Counted from the first letter of the stretch, positions 25,523 through 34,675 are shown. The stretch is 64,000 nucleotides of DNA from Paenibacillus kribbensis (GCF_002240415.1 NZ_CP020028.1:1032001-1096000), one strand, 5' to 3'. Translations and numbers: made by a program. Notes: a model not told the origin generated them from the sequence alone.

Positions 25523-25560
25523 TAGTCGCGATGGTGGAACATCGCGGCTATACTTATTTT
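25523..25560 (+). terminator. second hairpin downstream of the peptide locus
   Basis: TAGTCGCGATG (25523-25533) pairs with CATCGCGGCTA (25540-25550), followed by TACTTATTTT. It probably ends read-through transcripts that contain the 3' segment complementary to the leader. Confidence 0.6.
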
Positions 25561-25680
25561 ACCCACATGTCATAGGCTATATGACACATAGTACATGATA
25601 CAGTATTCTTAATACAGTATAGCATAGGGCTGTTCCCTTTTCTACAAATGGTTATGCCTTCCATACGCTAATTTTTTATA

Positions 25681-26559
25681 TTAAGTCTCCACATCCACAA
25701 ACAACTCCTTAGCGGTGCGGATAAATAACTGTACAGCCGGAGAAGCATCGGGCAGGGATGGCACAGCGATACCAATCTCGCGTGTAATCAATGGCATGGT
25801 TTCCTTGACAGTCAGATCATGGGGGAATGTGGACAAGGAGAGTGAGGAAACGATCCCCATACCCAGCCCTTGCCGGACCATGCTGACCAGAGTACTGACA
25901 TTGTGAGTGATGAATTGTGCTTTCAGTTGGCTCTGTTCGCGTTCAAAGCCTTCCATAATGGCAACCTCATGTCCACCCTTACAAAAGATCATATCTTGTT
26001 GATTCAAGTCTCGAATGGCGATTTTGTCGCGCGTTTGCATGGGATGACCGTCCGGCAGGAGGATGACCATATTATCCTGGCATAAAGGGATGACATCCAC
26101 TTGTGGATCAGGCAGCAGGATGATGCCCGCTTCGATTTCCCGGGTATGCACCCATTCCTTGACCTCATTCGTGGAGCCTTCGCGCAGATCAAAAACCAGG
26201 TTCGGATAATGCTGGCGAATATGATGGATGATGGGAGGCAGAAAATAGGCTGAGGCCGAGGGAAAGGCACCGATGGTGACCGTGCCAACATCCAGCCCTT
26301 TTTCAGCGGCTACCTGCTGCTGTACCTTTTCCATGCTTTGCAGCATCATGCGAAATTGCAGCAGTACTTTGTGCCCGATATGGGTTAGGAGTACGCCTTT
26401 TTTGCGATCCCGCAGTAATAGCTGGACATCCAGTTCGTTTTCGATACTGGCGATCGCATGGCTGACAGCGGGCTGCGTCATATGCAGTTCATGAGCAGTT
26501 TGGGTAAAGCTTAGCGTTTCAGCTACGCGGACGAAGATCATGATCTGGGTAATCGTCAT
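25681..26559 (-). CDS. LysR-family transcriptional regulator
   Basis: LTTR of 292 residues: N-terminal winged helix (TITQIMIFVRVAETLSFTQTAHELHMTQPAVSHAIASIENEL) and a C-terminal ligand-binding domain from about residue 90. The frame extends to 26595, but AAGGGAG (about 14 bases upstream) and the family N-terminus favour the ATG at 26559; the upstream ATG has no ribosome-binding site. It is divergent from the EamA transporter at 26709 and probably regulates it, as is usual for such pairs. The effector is unknown. Confidence 0.9.
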   Translation of the reverse strand: MTITQIMIFVRVAETLSFTQTAHELHMTQPAVSHAIASIENELDVQLLLRDRKKGVLLTHIGHKVLLQFRMMLQSMEKVQQQVAAEKGLDVGTVTIGAFPSASAYFLPPIIHHIRQHYPNLVFDLREGSTNEVKEWVHTREIEAGIILLPDPQVDVIPLCQDNMVILLPDGHPMQTRDKIAIRDLNQQDMIFCKGGHEVAIMEGFEREQSQLKAQFITHNVSTLVSMVRQGLGMGIVSSLSLSTFPHDLTVKETMPLITREIGIAVPSLPDASPAVQLFIRTAKELFVDVET

Positions 26560-26708
26560 AAGTGAAAAGTTATCTCCCTTATCGAAAACATTCATTTTAT
26601 TTATTAGTGATCACAGTATACGCTAGTAAAGCGAAGCTTTGCAAACGGGCTTGATATCTATAACCGTAAGCAAAGAACGATGAAAATGCCAGAGGAGAGA
26701 AGACATCT

Positions 26709-27638
26709 ATGAAAAAGTTAACACCAAAAGCCACGCTGTGGCTTGTATTGATATTAGTCATGGTGTGGGGGATCAACTGGCCGTTGACCAAGCTGGCTTT
26801 GCCAGATACGCCCCCGCTATTCTTTTCGGGAATGCGCACCTTGCTGGGCGGTTTGATTTTGCTATTATTCGCTTTGCGTCACCGGAAAACCTTGCGTTTT
26901 AGACAGAATGCATGGACGTACCTCGTTCTGGCGATATTTAATATTGCAGGCTACTATGGTTTGCAGACGATAGGATTGCGCTATTTGCCTGCCGGGTTAT
27001 TTTCCACTTTAGTATTTCTCCAGCCCATCTTATTGGGATTGTTCTCCTGGTTATGGCTGGGTGAGCGTATGTTTCCAATGAAGGTTATCGGACTGGTGCT
27101 TGGATTTGGCGGGGTGATCGTGATTAGCTCTGGCGGCATGGCAGGCCATTTGTCCGTATTGGGGATTGTGCTGGGGCTGGCCTCGGGACTGTGCTGGGCG
27201 CTGGGAACCATTTATATGAAGAAAAAAAGCAAGCAGTTGGACTCCATTTGGGCGGTCACTATGCAGCTCATATTGGGAGGCATCATGCTTAACGGGGTTG
27301 GATTTGCGACAGAGAAATGGAGCGATATCCACTGGACAGCTTCTTTTATTGCAATCTTATCGTTTATTTCGATCTTCGTGATTGCCATGGGCTGGATGAT
27401 TTATTTTAAACTGATCGATAATGGAGATGCAGGAACCGTTGGCTCATACACGTTTTTGATCCCGGTGCTGTCTACGATCTTTAGTATGGTGATGCTGAAG
27501 GAATCTCTTACCCTGACTTTTGTTGCGGGCTTGGTGCTGATTGCAGGCAGCGTGTATCTGGTAAATACGGCTTCGCCGAGAAAACAAGGGTGCCGAACGG
27601 CCAAGGCTGATGAAACGCAATCCTGTACCCAGGCATAG
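26709..27638 (+). CDS. EamA/DMT-family transporter
   Basis: Inner-membrane permease of 309 residues with ten hydrophobic segments and two EamA repeats (residues about 12-140 and 152-290). AGAGGAGAGAAGACATCT precedes the ATG. DMT proteins export or import small metabolites; the substrate cannot be inferred. The neighbouring divergent LysR gene is its likely regulator. Confidence 0.9.
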   Translation: MKKLTPKATLWLVLILVMVWGINWPLTKLALPDTPPLFFSGMRTLLGGLILLLFALRHRKTLRFRQNAWTYLVLAIFNIAGYYGLQTIGLRYLPAGLFSTLVFLQPILLGLFSWLWLGERMFPMKVIGLVLGFGGVIVISSGGMAGHLSVLGIVLGLASGLCWALGTIYMKKKSKQLDSIWAVTMQLILGGIMLNGVGFATEKWSDIHWTASFIAILSFISIFVIAMGWMIYFKLIDNGDAGTVGSYTFLIPVLSTIFSMVMLKESLTLTFVAGLVLIAGSVYLVNTASPRKQGCRTAKADETQSCTQA

Positions 27639-27767
27639 AAATACAGAATCAGGAATAATATGCTAGTTTATCAAATAAAATATGACGATTCTTTTTGCGC
27701 AAGGTTTTGTAGAAGGTCTGAGGAAAGGTTATAATGAGCATTATTAGGTCAGGGAGGTAGCAGAGTA

Positions 27768-28058
27768 TTGAGCGTCATTATTTCACAGCAGATCACAGCA
27801 ACGGGCGTGAAGGAATATACGAAGGTGATGAAAACATTCGATTCCCGGTTTACCCCTTTGGTTGGACAGAAAATCAGAGATACGGCATTTGGAGATATGC
27901 AATATTATGACGTCGAGGATGTATTTATCGATTTGGCGGAAAATGAGTATTGGGTCATTTTACCTGCCGTTTTGCTGCATACTGATGATATTGAGGATCT
28001 ACGAGATGCCGTGCGTGAGTATCGTTCACACGGTTGGGAATGCACGAAACCTCTGTGA
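27768..28058 (+). CDS. hypothetical protein, 96 aa
   Basis: Unrecognised acidic small protein with Trp and Tyr in the C-terminal half (YYDVEDVFIDLAENEYWVILPAVLLHTDDIEDLRDAVREYRSHGWEC). TTG start behind GGGAGGTAGC. A clear promoter precedes it: TTGTAG, 17-base spacer, TATAAT at about 27731-27736. A terminator lies at 28085-28128, so it is probably transcribed alone. Confidence 0.7.
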   Translation: MSVIISQQITATGVKEYTKVMKTFDSRFTPLVGQKIRDTAFGDMQYYDVEDVFIDLAENEYWVILPAVLLHTDDIEDLRDAVREYRSHGWECTKPL

Positions 28059-28084
28059 GGCATGCTATATAAGCTCTTTATGTG

Positions 28085-28128
28085 GAAACGTCTTTCTATT
28101 GCAAGATAGGCGTTTTCTTGTATTTTTT
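28085..28128 (+). terminator. terminator after the 96-aa hypothetical gene
   Basis: GGAAACGTCTTTCT pairs with AGATAGGCGTTTTC (one mismatch, G-T pairs), then a T-rich tail ending TATTTTTTTG. The rest of the gap to 28371 shows only AT-rich promoter-like sequence and a leader of unknown function. Confidence 0.65.
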
Positions 28129-28371
28129 TGTTTGATTTTCTACTAATAATTGGAATGAAAAGTAATGATTCATGCTGAAAATGCGCAAAAAGTATCATTT
28201 TTTATCATAAAACGACAAGTTGGGAAATGAAAACAGACTTAATGTGTTATACTTAGTATATCAAAGGACAAGAGTCTAAAACGATCGGTAAGGCCCTTTC
28301 TTTGAAGAGCCGCTGTACGGTTCAACGTTTATCCAAAATAAATGGTCAAAAGGAAAAGGGGAAATGCTAAC

Positions 28372-28692
28372 GTGAGAGTGAATTTAAAATTTACGAACAA
28401 AGGGCAAGTTGCTGTTGAGAATTTCAACAATGAGGAGCTTATCGAAATCTTTAGCCGCTACATTAAAACGTTAAGCAAGAAGTATGACATCTCGGTTACG
28501 GTACCTGAAGAACTGAATGAGCAGATTTTGGCAGAGGGCACCGTGAAGGTTGTGTTGGATAAGATTAATTGTGACATGGACGCTTTTTTCAAGGAACTGA
28601 GTCGGGATATCAAGGTGCCGCTGGTGAAAAGATTGGGCACCAAGCTGGATAATGTATTTAAGACCGAGGTCGTGGAGCAAGAACAGAACTAA
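28372..28692 (+). CDS. hypothetical protein, 106 aa
   Basis: Not assigned to a family. The product is a charged, helical, soluble protein (VRVNLKFTNKGQVAVENFNNEELIEIFSRYIKTLSKKYD) ending in acidic residues. AAAGGGG lies 10 bases before the GTG at 28372; an in-frame ATG at 28342 lacks a site. It is followed by a bidirectional terminator. No context clue to function. Confidence 0.7.
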   Translation: MRVNLKFTNKGQVAVENFNNEELIEIFSRYIKTLSKKYDISVTVPEELNEQILAEGTVKVVLDKINCDMDAFFKELSRDIKVPLVKRLGTKLDNVFKTEVVEQEQN

Positions 28693-28741
28693 AGACAGGA
28701 TTCAGAGAGTCTAAAATGAGAATTTACTATACGAAGAAATG

Positions 28742-28798
28742 ATAAAACCTCCCGAACTGGACGCATGGTTAGGCATGTGCTCGTTCGGGAGGTTTTAT
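28742..28798. terminator. bidirectional terminator between the 106-aa gene and mqnD
   Basis: ATAAAACCTCCCGAAC (28742-28756) and GTTCGGGAGGTTTTAT (28783-28798) pair perfectly; T-rich on both strands. Confidence 0.9.
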
Positions 28799-28803
28799 AG
28801 GTT

Positions 28804-29658
28804 TTAGCGGATTGTGGAGGCAAGGCGCAGCTTGGCCAAATCAAACGAAGGCACCAGCCCTTCCTGTGCGGCACGTCCGAGCAAGGCTTCGATAGCGGCA
28901 TAACCGCTGTCGCCCAGATTGGCGGTAAAATCGTTCACGTACAGGTCGATATGTGACTGGGCTACATCCGGTGACAGCTCCTGTGCATGAGACAATACAT
29001 ACTCGCGGGAAGCTTCAGGGTGCTTCCACGCGTACTCGACAGAGGCGCGTATCCAGTCTGTGATCGCATCCAGATCCAGATTTCGACGGGCAATAATCGC
29101 TCCGAGCGGGATCGGGAGTCCTGTATCTTCTTCCCACCAGTTGCCCAGATCGACTTGCTTGCGGAGTCCGTAGGACGGATATGTAAAGCGTGCTTCATGA
29201 ATAACCAGTCCGGCATCTATATGACCGTCACGGACAGCAGGCATGATTTGGTCAAACGGCATGACGACGATCTCGCCTACACCTCCAGGCACATGCTTGG
29301 CTGCCCACAGGCGGAACAGCAGGTAGGCGGTTGAACGTTCACTTGGTACGGCTACACGCTTGCCAGACAAGGCTTTCGGGCCTTCCACCGTGGAGCCTTC
29401 TTTGGTCAGCACGAGCGGCCCACAACCCCGGCCCAGTGCGCCACCACAAGGCAGCAGAGCATATTCATCCAGCACCCAAGGGAGCGCGGCATACGAGATT
29501 TTCATAATATCCAGTCCGTCTGGTGTGATCGCCAGATTGTTGGTGATGTCGATATCGGCAAAGGTAATATCCAGCGCGGGCGCGCCCGGAATCAAACCAT
29601 GCGCCAGGGCATGAAAGACAAAGGTGTCATTGGGACAAGGTGAAAAAGCAATTTGCAT
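28804..29658 (-). CDS. mqnD: 1,4-dihydroxy-6-naphthoate synthase MqnD
   Basis: Enzyme of the futalosine menaquinone route that converts cyclic dehypoxanthine futalosine to 1,4-dihydroxy-6-naphthoate. It is 284 residues with a periplasmic-binding-protein-like fold; the N-terminus IAFSPCPNDTFVFHALAHG is diagnostic. GGAGG lies 8 bases before the ATG. The start codon abuts the mqnB stop (TAG ATG), so the two are co-translated from one operon. Confidence 0.93.
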   Translation of the reverse strand: MQIAFSPCPNDTFVFHALAHGLIPGAPALDITFADIDITNNLAITPDGLDIMKISYAALPWVLDEYALLPCGGALGRGCGPLVLTKEGSTVEGPKALSGKRVAVPSERSTAYLLFRLWAAKHVPGGVGEIVVMPFDQIMPAVRDGHIDAGLVIHEARFTYPSYGLRKQVDLGNWWEEDTGLPIPLGAIIARRNLDLDAITDWIRASVEYAWKHPEASREYVLSHAQELSPDVAQSHIDLYVNDFTANLGDSGYAAIEALLGRAAQEGLVPSFDLAKLRLASTIR

Positions 29659-30318
29659 CTATATAACCTCCGTTAATGTAGAAAATGCGGCTTCCAACGC
29701 TTGCAAAGCCTCTTTGATCCGCCAGGCTGCACGGTCACGTGGACCGACGGCATTGGAAATCGTGCGGATTTCCATCACAGGCAGCTCCAGCTTGTTCGCT
29801 GCCACGGCTACGCCGTAGCCCTCCATTGCTTCGGCAGCGGCTCCGGGAACACGGTTAGCCAGCTGTTCCGCGGTTGACGACGTGCCTGTGGCCGTTGTCA
29901 CGGTCAGGATCGGCCCGGCGACAGCTGTCTGTCCGGCGGCGCGCAAGGCCTGAACAATCCGCTGGCTGGCGCCAGTGTTCACGGCGATTCGGCTGGAGCC
30001 GAAGCCCAGCTCGTCCACACTGCTAAAGCCGTTTGCCGTCTCGGCCCCGAGGTCGGCGGCGATGATCGCGTCAGCGACGACGACGCTCTCCAGCGCGGCG
30101 GTCTCGATGAAGCCGCCGCCAATCCCGGCGCTGATGACCAGGCGGAAGCCGCCAGCAGCCAGCGCCAGCGCGGTTGAAGCCGCTGCGGATGGAGCGCCCA
30201 CACCTGCCAGCTCAACCTTAAAGCGAGTATCGCCTTTCAGGCCGCGCAGCACGGCCTCCCGTTCGCCTTCAACCGCGGTCATGACCAGGATGCGTCCATC
30301 TGATGTTATGTGCTCCAT
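29659..30318 (-). CDS. mqnB: futalosine hydrolase MqnB
   Basis: Nucleosidase-fold enzyme of 219 residues that removes hypoxanthine from futalosine. Family blocks: ILVMTAVEGEREAVLRGL at the start, VISAGIGGGF near residue 78, and AEAMEGYGVA near residue 166, the substrate-binding ME region of PNP/MTA nucleosidases. The frame runs to 30465, but AAGGGGAA and the ATG at 30318 match the family. The central part (about 29830-30200) is clearly more GC-rich than its neighbours. Confidence 0.92.
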   Translation of the reverse strand: MEHITSDGRILVMTAVEGEREAVLRGLKGDTRFKVELAGVGAPSAAASTALALAAGGFRLVISAGIGGGFIETAALESVVVADAIIAADLGAETANGFSSVDELGFGSSRIAVNTGASQRIVQALRAAGQTAVAGPILTVTTATGTSSTAEQLANRVPGAAAEAMEGYGVAVAANKLELPVMEIRTISNAVGPRDRAAWRIKEALQALEAAFSTLTEVI

Positions 30319-30399
30319 CGGTTGATTCCCCTTTAAATGTAGGTAATATGCTCCCTTATCATACTGCTTTTTGAAACGATGTTCAAAAAAAGTCGACAA

Positions 30400-30423
30400 A
30401 AAAAGCGCTCTATGGCGCTTTTT
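30400..30423. terminator. terminator between the 81-aa hypothetical gene and mqnB
   Basis: AAAAAGCGC (30400-30408) and GCGCTTTTT (30415-30423) pair perfectly around TCTATG, with a long T run on the minus strand. Confidence 0.75.
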
Positions 30424-30558
30424 AAGTAAAATTTCCAGCTTTGGCAGATATAAAGCCAGTAGCACAGCTGGTTAAAGGATTGGTCTGCGAACATGCATTA
30501 TCTTTAAGATAAAAACAATTCTAATCTGGAAGAACAGCATAGGCATAGCATATAATAA

Positions 30559-30804
30559 TTATATCGGTTGATCCTTCGTGATCAACTGAAACATGGTAAT
30601 GTTGCGGTCATAATGGCTTGGGGTCCCATCCTGATTGCGCACTCGAATCATTTCGCTGCTGAACAACTCGATATATCCACAGCCGATCTCACAGTATACG
30701 CCCGTAGGGTCCTCTTGCCAGACTGAAACGAGGTGTTGAGACAGCGCTGCGGTAAAAAATTCGATGTTTTTTTGCAGTACGCGTGGCGTTTTCTTGGGTT
30801 CCAT
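30559..30804 (-). CDS. hypothetical protein, 81 aa
   Basis: Unrecognised soluble protein (ALSQHLVSVWQEDPTGVYCEIGCGYIELFSSEMIRVRNQDG). AGGGAGGATTTTCGTT precedes the ATG at 30804; the longer frame to 30879 has no site. It sits between mqnBD and the divergent ppk gene and ends at its own terminator. Function unknown. Confidence 0.65.
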   Translation of the reverse strand: MEPKKTPRVLQKNIEFFTAALSQHLVSVWQEDPTGVYCEIGCGYIELFSSEMIRVRNQDGTPSHYDRNITMFQLITKDQPI

Positions 30805-30967
30805 AACGAAAATCCTCCCTATAGGATGCCATTTAAAAATCAGCAATTGAGTGTGGTTGAAAAAGGTGCATTTTATCATTCTACTCTATGAAACAGACGT
30901 AAACACTGTACCCTATTAATGCTATTTTTGTAAAGCATCCGATTGACCTTTTCAACATCCAGCTGCG

Positions 30968-30995
30968 TTTACACACATTTTACATTGCGTTTACA
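30968..30995 (+). promoter_or_regulatory. Pho box: three TTTACA repeats with 11-bp period
   Basis: TTTACA occurs at 30968, 30979 and 30990, each 11 bases apart, the arrangement of PhoP-binding repeats in Bacillus. A TACAAT -10-like hexamer follows near 31029. The array lies about 75-105 bases before the ppk start, predicting phosphate-starvation control of polyphosphate synthesis. Confidence 0.65.
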
Positions 30996-31071
30996 CAGCC
31001 GTGATGCTAGTGCATTTCATCTAATAGTACAATAAAAGGATAACTATACTGCATGAATTGATGGAGGCCAT

Positions 31072-33180
31072 ATGTTGATAGAGAGTCAGAAAAAGGATAA
31101 AGCCGGGTCAGAACGTTATTTTAACCGGGATTTAAGCTGGATTGAATTTAACCGCCGTGTGCTTCAGGAAGCTCAGGATGCAGATACACCGTTGCTGGAA
31201 AGAGCCAAATTTTTGGCGATTGTGTCTAGTAATTTGGATGAGTTTATGGCCGTCCGGGTAGCAGAGACGAGAGAGAAGATCAAGGCTGGTTTTATGCAAA
31301 AGGATTTTACCGGGTATACTCCCTCCGGTTTGTACAAACGCCTGATGAAGCGCACCGTCTCGATGGTATCCGAACAATATCGGACCTATCGCGATATTTC
31401 TCGCCTCTTGACGAAAAAAGGACTCTTATTGCTTGAATATGGAGATTTAAATACGACACAGCGCAAGTCGCTGGATGCTTATTTCCATGACATTATATTT
31501 CCGGTGCTAACGCCGATGGCGGTTGATCAAAGCCGTCCTTTTCCATTGGTTCACAATAAATACGTATATCTAGCAGTCGTCTTGAAACGTCCGGGGGACA
31601 CCGAGGAGGATAAGCCGCTTTTTGCCATTGTGCAGGTGCCTTCCAATATTCCGCGTGTTGTTACAGTGCCGCTGCGTTCAAACAGTAAGAAGAAATCATT
31701 TATTTTAATTGAAGAGCTTATTAAGCATCATATACAAACGCTTTTCACGGGATATGTTCCGGAGGCGGTTCATGCCTTTCGTGTTACGCGTAATTCCGAT
31801 TTGTCCATTAATGAAGAAGAGATCGAAGATTTGCTCGAAGAGATTGAAAAAGAGCTGCGTCGAAGAAGACGCGGTGCGCCGGTAAGACTGGAAGTGGAAA
31901 AAGGGATTCATCCCTTTGCTCTAACGGAGCTTCAACGTGAATTTAAGCTGTTCGATCATGTGTTCGAGATGGACGGGCCACTCGATTTGACGTTTTTATC
32001 GTCTTTTGCCGATCACTTGGAGGGGCATTCGCATCTGAAATTTCCGCCAATCAAACCGTTGTATCCGGAAGAGCTGCCCCCGCAAGAGGATATTTTCAGC
32101 GTACTTCGCAAGCGGGACGTGCTGGTATATCATCCGTATGAATCATTCGATGCAGTGACGGATTTTATTATTGAAGCGTCAGAGGACCCCGATGTGATGG
32201 CCATCAAAATGACCCTGTACCGGGTCAACGGGGAATCCAGGCTGATTCCGGCACTGGCACGTGCGGCCGAATCAGGCAAGCAGGTCACGGTGGTGGTGGA
32301 GCTGAAAGCCCGTTTTGATGAGGAGCGTAATATTGCCTGGGCGCGTACGCTTGAGAAAGCAGGCTGTCATGTGGTGTACGGACTGGTCGGTTTGAAGACA
32401 CACGCCAAAATCATCCTCGTGGTACGTCACGAGCGTAACGCGCTCAAACGATACGTGCATGTGGGAACTGGCAACTACAATGAAAGTACGGCTCGTGTAT
32501 ATACGGATATCGGGTTATTCACGTCAGATCCGGTGTTGGGCGAGGATGCCTCTGATCTGTTCAATGAAATTACGGGCTTCTCTGCACTCAAGACCCTGCA
32601 AGCTTTCACGGTAGCTCCAACGGGAATGAAAAATAAGCTGTTCGAGTTAATCCGCAGGGAAGCGGAGCAAGCACTTGCAGGCAAGCCGGCCCGTATCATT
32701 GCCAAAATCAATTCTTTATCCAATCAGGAAATGATCGATGAACTATATGCGGCTTCTCAAGCAGGTGTAAAGATTGATTTAATCATTCGAGGGGTCTGCT
32801 GTTTGCGTCCCGGGGTGGAGGGCTTTAGCGAGAACATTCGGGTTATCAGTATTGTCGACCGTTTCCTGGAGCATTCCAGGCTGTTCTACTTTGAAAATGC
32901 AGGTCATTCGGAGCTTTTCCTGTCCAGTGCGGATTGGATGACTCGCAATCTGACTCGCCGAATTGAGTTGATGTGTCCGATTTATGATGAACGAATCAAA
33001 GAAATGCTGGCGGATATTTTACGTTTATCCTTGAACGATAATGTGAAGGCGCGGCAGCTTCTGCCTAATGGCAGCTATCAATTTGTAGCAAGAAACGACG
33101 AAGAGGCTCCCATCAGGAGCCAATTCGAAGCGATGAAGGTTAAAAACTGGAAGAAGGAAGAATGGACCACGACAATGTAA
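31072..33180 (+). CDS. ppk: polyphosphate kinase Ppk1
   Basis: Enzyme of 702 residues that polymerises ATP gamma-phosphate into polyphosphate. The N-terminal block RYFNRDLSWIEFNRRVLQEA near residue 13 is typical, and the two phospholipase-D-like catalytic domains follow. The phosphorylated His is in GLKTHAKIILVVRHE near residue 445. GGAGG lies before the ATG. A PhoP-type repeat array precedes it. Its last 41 bases overlap the 3' end of the convergent exopolyphosphatase gene. Confidence 0.95.
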   Translation: MLIESQKKDKAGSERYFNRDLSWIEFNRRVLQEAQDADTPLLERAKFLAIVSSNLDEFMAVRVAETREKIKAGFMQKDFTGYTPSGLYKRLMKRTVSMVSEQYRTYRDISRLLTKKGLLLLEYGDLNTTQRKSLDAYFHDIIFPVLTPMAVDQSRPFPLVHNKYVYLAVVLKRPGDTEEDKPLFAIVQVPSNIPRVVTVPLRSNSKKKSFILIEELIKHHIQTLFTGYVPEAVHAFRVTRNSDLSINEEEIEDLLEEIEKELRRRRRGAPVRLEVEKGIHPFALTELQREFKLFDHVFEMDGPLDLTFLSSFADHLEGHSHLKFPPIKPLYPEELPPQEDIFSVLRKRDVLVYHPYESFDAVTDFIIEASEDPDVMAIKMTLYRVNGESRLIPALARAAESGKQVTVVVELKARFDEERNIAWARTLEKAGCHVVYGLVGLKTHAKIILVVRHERNALKRYVHVGTGNYNESTARVYTDIGLFTSDPVLGEDASDLFNEITGFSALKTLQAFTVAPTGMKNKLFELIRREAEQALAGKPARIIAKINSLSNQEMIDELYAASQAGVKIDLIIRGVCCLRPGVEGFSENIRVISIVDRFLEHSRLFYFENAGHSELFLSSADWMTRNLTRRIELMCPIYDERIKEMLADILRLSLNDNVKARQLLPNGSYQFVARNDEEAPIRSQFEAMKVKNWKKEEWTTTM

Positions 33181-34675
33181 GATTCCAGGCCTTTTGAAAA
33201 TCTTTAGCGACAGCTACCAGCTCCCGTTGTTCCAGAATCGGTTCACTCTTGCTTTCCAGGCGAATATGCAGTGCATCCTCTCCTGTCGTGGGATGGATGC
33301 TGGTAATGATGCCGGATTCGCTCCGATCCATGCCGATGGCGAGCTGAAGCAGGGAACCGAGCCGATGCACGCGATCTTCGTCCGAGGGCTCCAGAATGTC
33401 GGTATGTGTACGCAACAGTCGAGGCGTCCGATTTTTGGGATGGTAATCAGCGATCAGTGCAGCCAGTACCGTTTCCCGGTGAGTTAAACCGCCTATGCCT
33501 GCATGCAGGATCCAGAACACGGAATGCTGGCGGAAATGGTAATAATTCAAGGCAGCTCCCGTCTTGTAAAGGGTAGCCGCGGTCAGCAGCAAGCGCTTGT
33601 CCATTGCTATGGATGCTGTGTCGGTCAATGCGTCATAAAGCAGCACAGCGTACTCATGAACACGTCGGATATGTGCCTCGCTAACTGGGACACCGAACGA
33701 CAGGATATTGCGTATGGAGGTGATGAGCGGATTAGCTACCACAGGTTGGTCGGTATTCACCAGCTCATGAAACAGACCGTCCCGCAGGCCCGCTCCACTG
33801 ATCAAATACGCGATGCCTTGAGCAGCATCGAATATTGTTTTTAATATAATGAGTCCAGGTACAATGATGTCGGCTCTGTCTTTGGACAGGCCGGCTGTTT
33901 TTTTTCGTTTTTCATAAGGGAGATGGGGCAGAGTTTCATAAAAATAATTGACGTCTGCTGCCGTCATTTCGTAATGGTGCGTGACAGGCAGCGAGTAATC
34001 CTGCTGTTTTTGATTGATTTTAGCCAAGGTGCGCAGGGTGCCGCCCAGACCGATGAATGGCAGGCCCGGATTGGAAAATATCCAATCATGGTTTTGCAGT
34101 GAAGAACGAACAAAGCTCTCCATTTCCTCGATCTGCTGAGGAGACCATTCCCCATTCTTGACTTCCCGTCCAAAACGCCAATTCATATTGACCGCACCAA
34201 AGGGAAACGAAACGGTATGCAGCCGCTTCCGCTCACGGAACAGTGTAATTTCAGTACTTCCGCCCCCGATGTCAATAATAATGCCGTCGTTTATATTCAT
34301 TGTATTGACCACACCCAGAAAACCGGCATAGCCCTCCTGTTCTCCGCTTAATATTTCCAACGTTAAGCCTGTTTCCTCCGCAATCCATTGAACAATTTCG
34401 TCCGAATTGACCGCATTGCGGATTGCGGCTGTCGCGGCTGCACGCATACGAACTACTTCGTGCATACGGCATACCGTCATGAATTGGCGCAGTAGTGGAG
34501 CGATGCTTCGAATCGCTTCCCGTTCCATGCGGCCGCCTGCCCCAACCTTTTCACTTAGTCGGGCAGCCTCTTTGCATTCCTGGACAATCCGGTAGGCTCC
34601 TGTCTCTGTCATTTCATAGATCACCAGACGTATGGAGTTGGAGCCAATGTCCATGATGCCAATTTTGCTGTTCAT
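33140..34675 (-). CDS. ppx: exopolyphosphatase (Ppx/GppA family)
   Basis: Hydrolase of 511 residues in the ASKHA fold that removes terminal phosphates from polyphosphate or converts pppGpp to ppGpp. The N-terminal phosphate loop GIMDIGSNSIRLVIYEM and the second loop IDIGGGSTEI near residue 142 are clear. Residues beyond about 310 form the HD-like C-terminal domain. It is convergent with ppk and overlaps its last 41 bases, so the two opposing activities are encoded tail to tail and share an antisense overlap. Confidence 0.92.
   Translation of the reverse strand: MNSKIGIMDIGSNSIRLVIYEMTETGAYRIVQECKEAARLSEKVGAGGRMEREAIRSIAPLLRQFMTVCRMHEVVRMRAAATAAIRNAVNSDEIVQWIAEETGLTLEILSGEQEGYAGFLGVVNTMNINDGIIIDIGGGSTEITLFRERKRLHTVSFPFGAVNMNWRFGREVKNGEWSPQQIEEMESFVRSSLQNHDWIFSNPGLPFIGLGGTLRTLAKINQKQQDYSLPVTHHYEMTAADVNYFYETLPHLPYEKRKKTAGLSKDRADIIVPGLIILKTIFDAAQGIAYLISGAGLRDGLFHELVNTDQPVVANPLITSIRNILSFGVPVSEAHIRRVHEYAVLLYDALTDTASIAMDKRLLLTAATLYKTGAALNYYHFRQHSVFWILHAGIGGLTHRETVLAALIADYHPKNRTPRLLRTHTDILEPSDEDRVHRLGSLLQLAIGMDRSESGIITSIHPTTGEDALHIRLESKSEPILEQRELVAVAKDFQKAWNLTLSWSILPSSSF

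Noticed and set aside
29830-30200. Frameshift or foreign insert in the GC-rich middle of mqnB
   Set aside because: The frame and family motifs are continuous through it; the base bias reflects many Ala and Gly codons.
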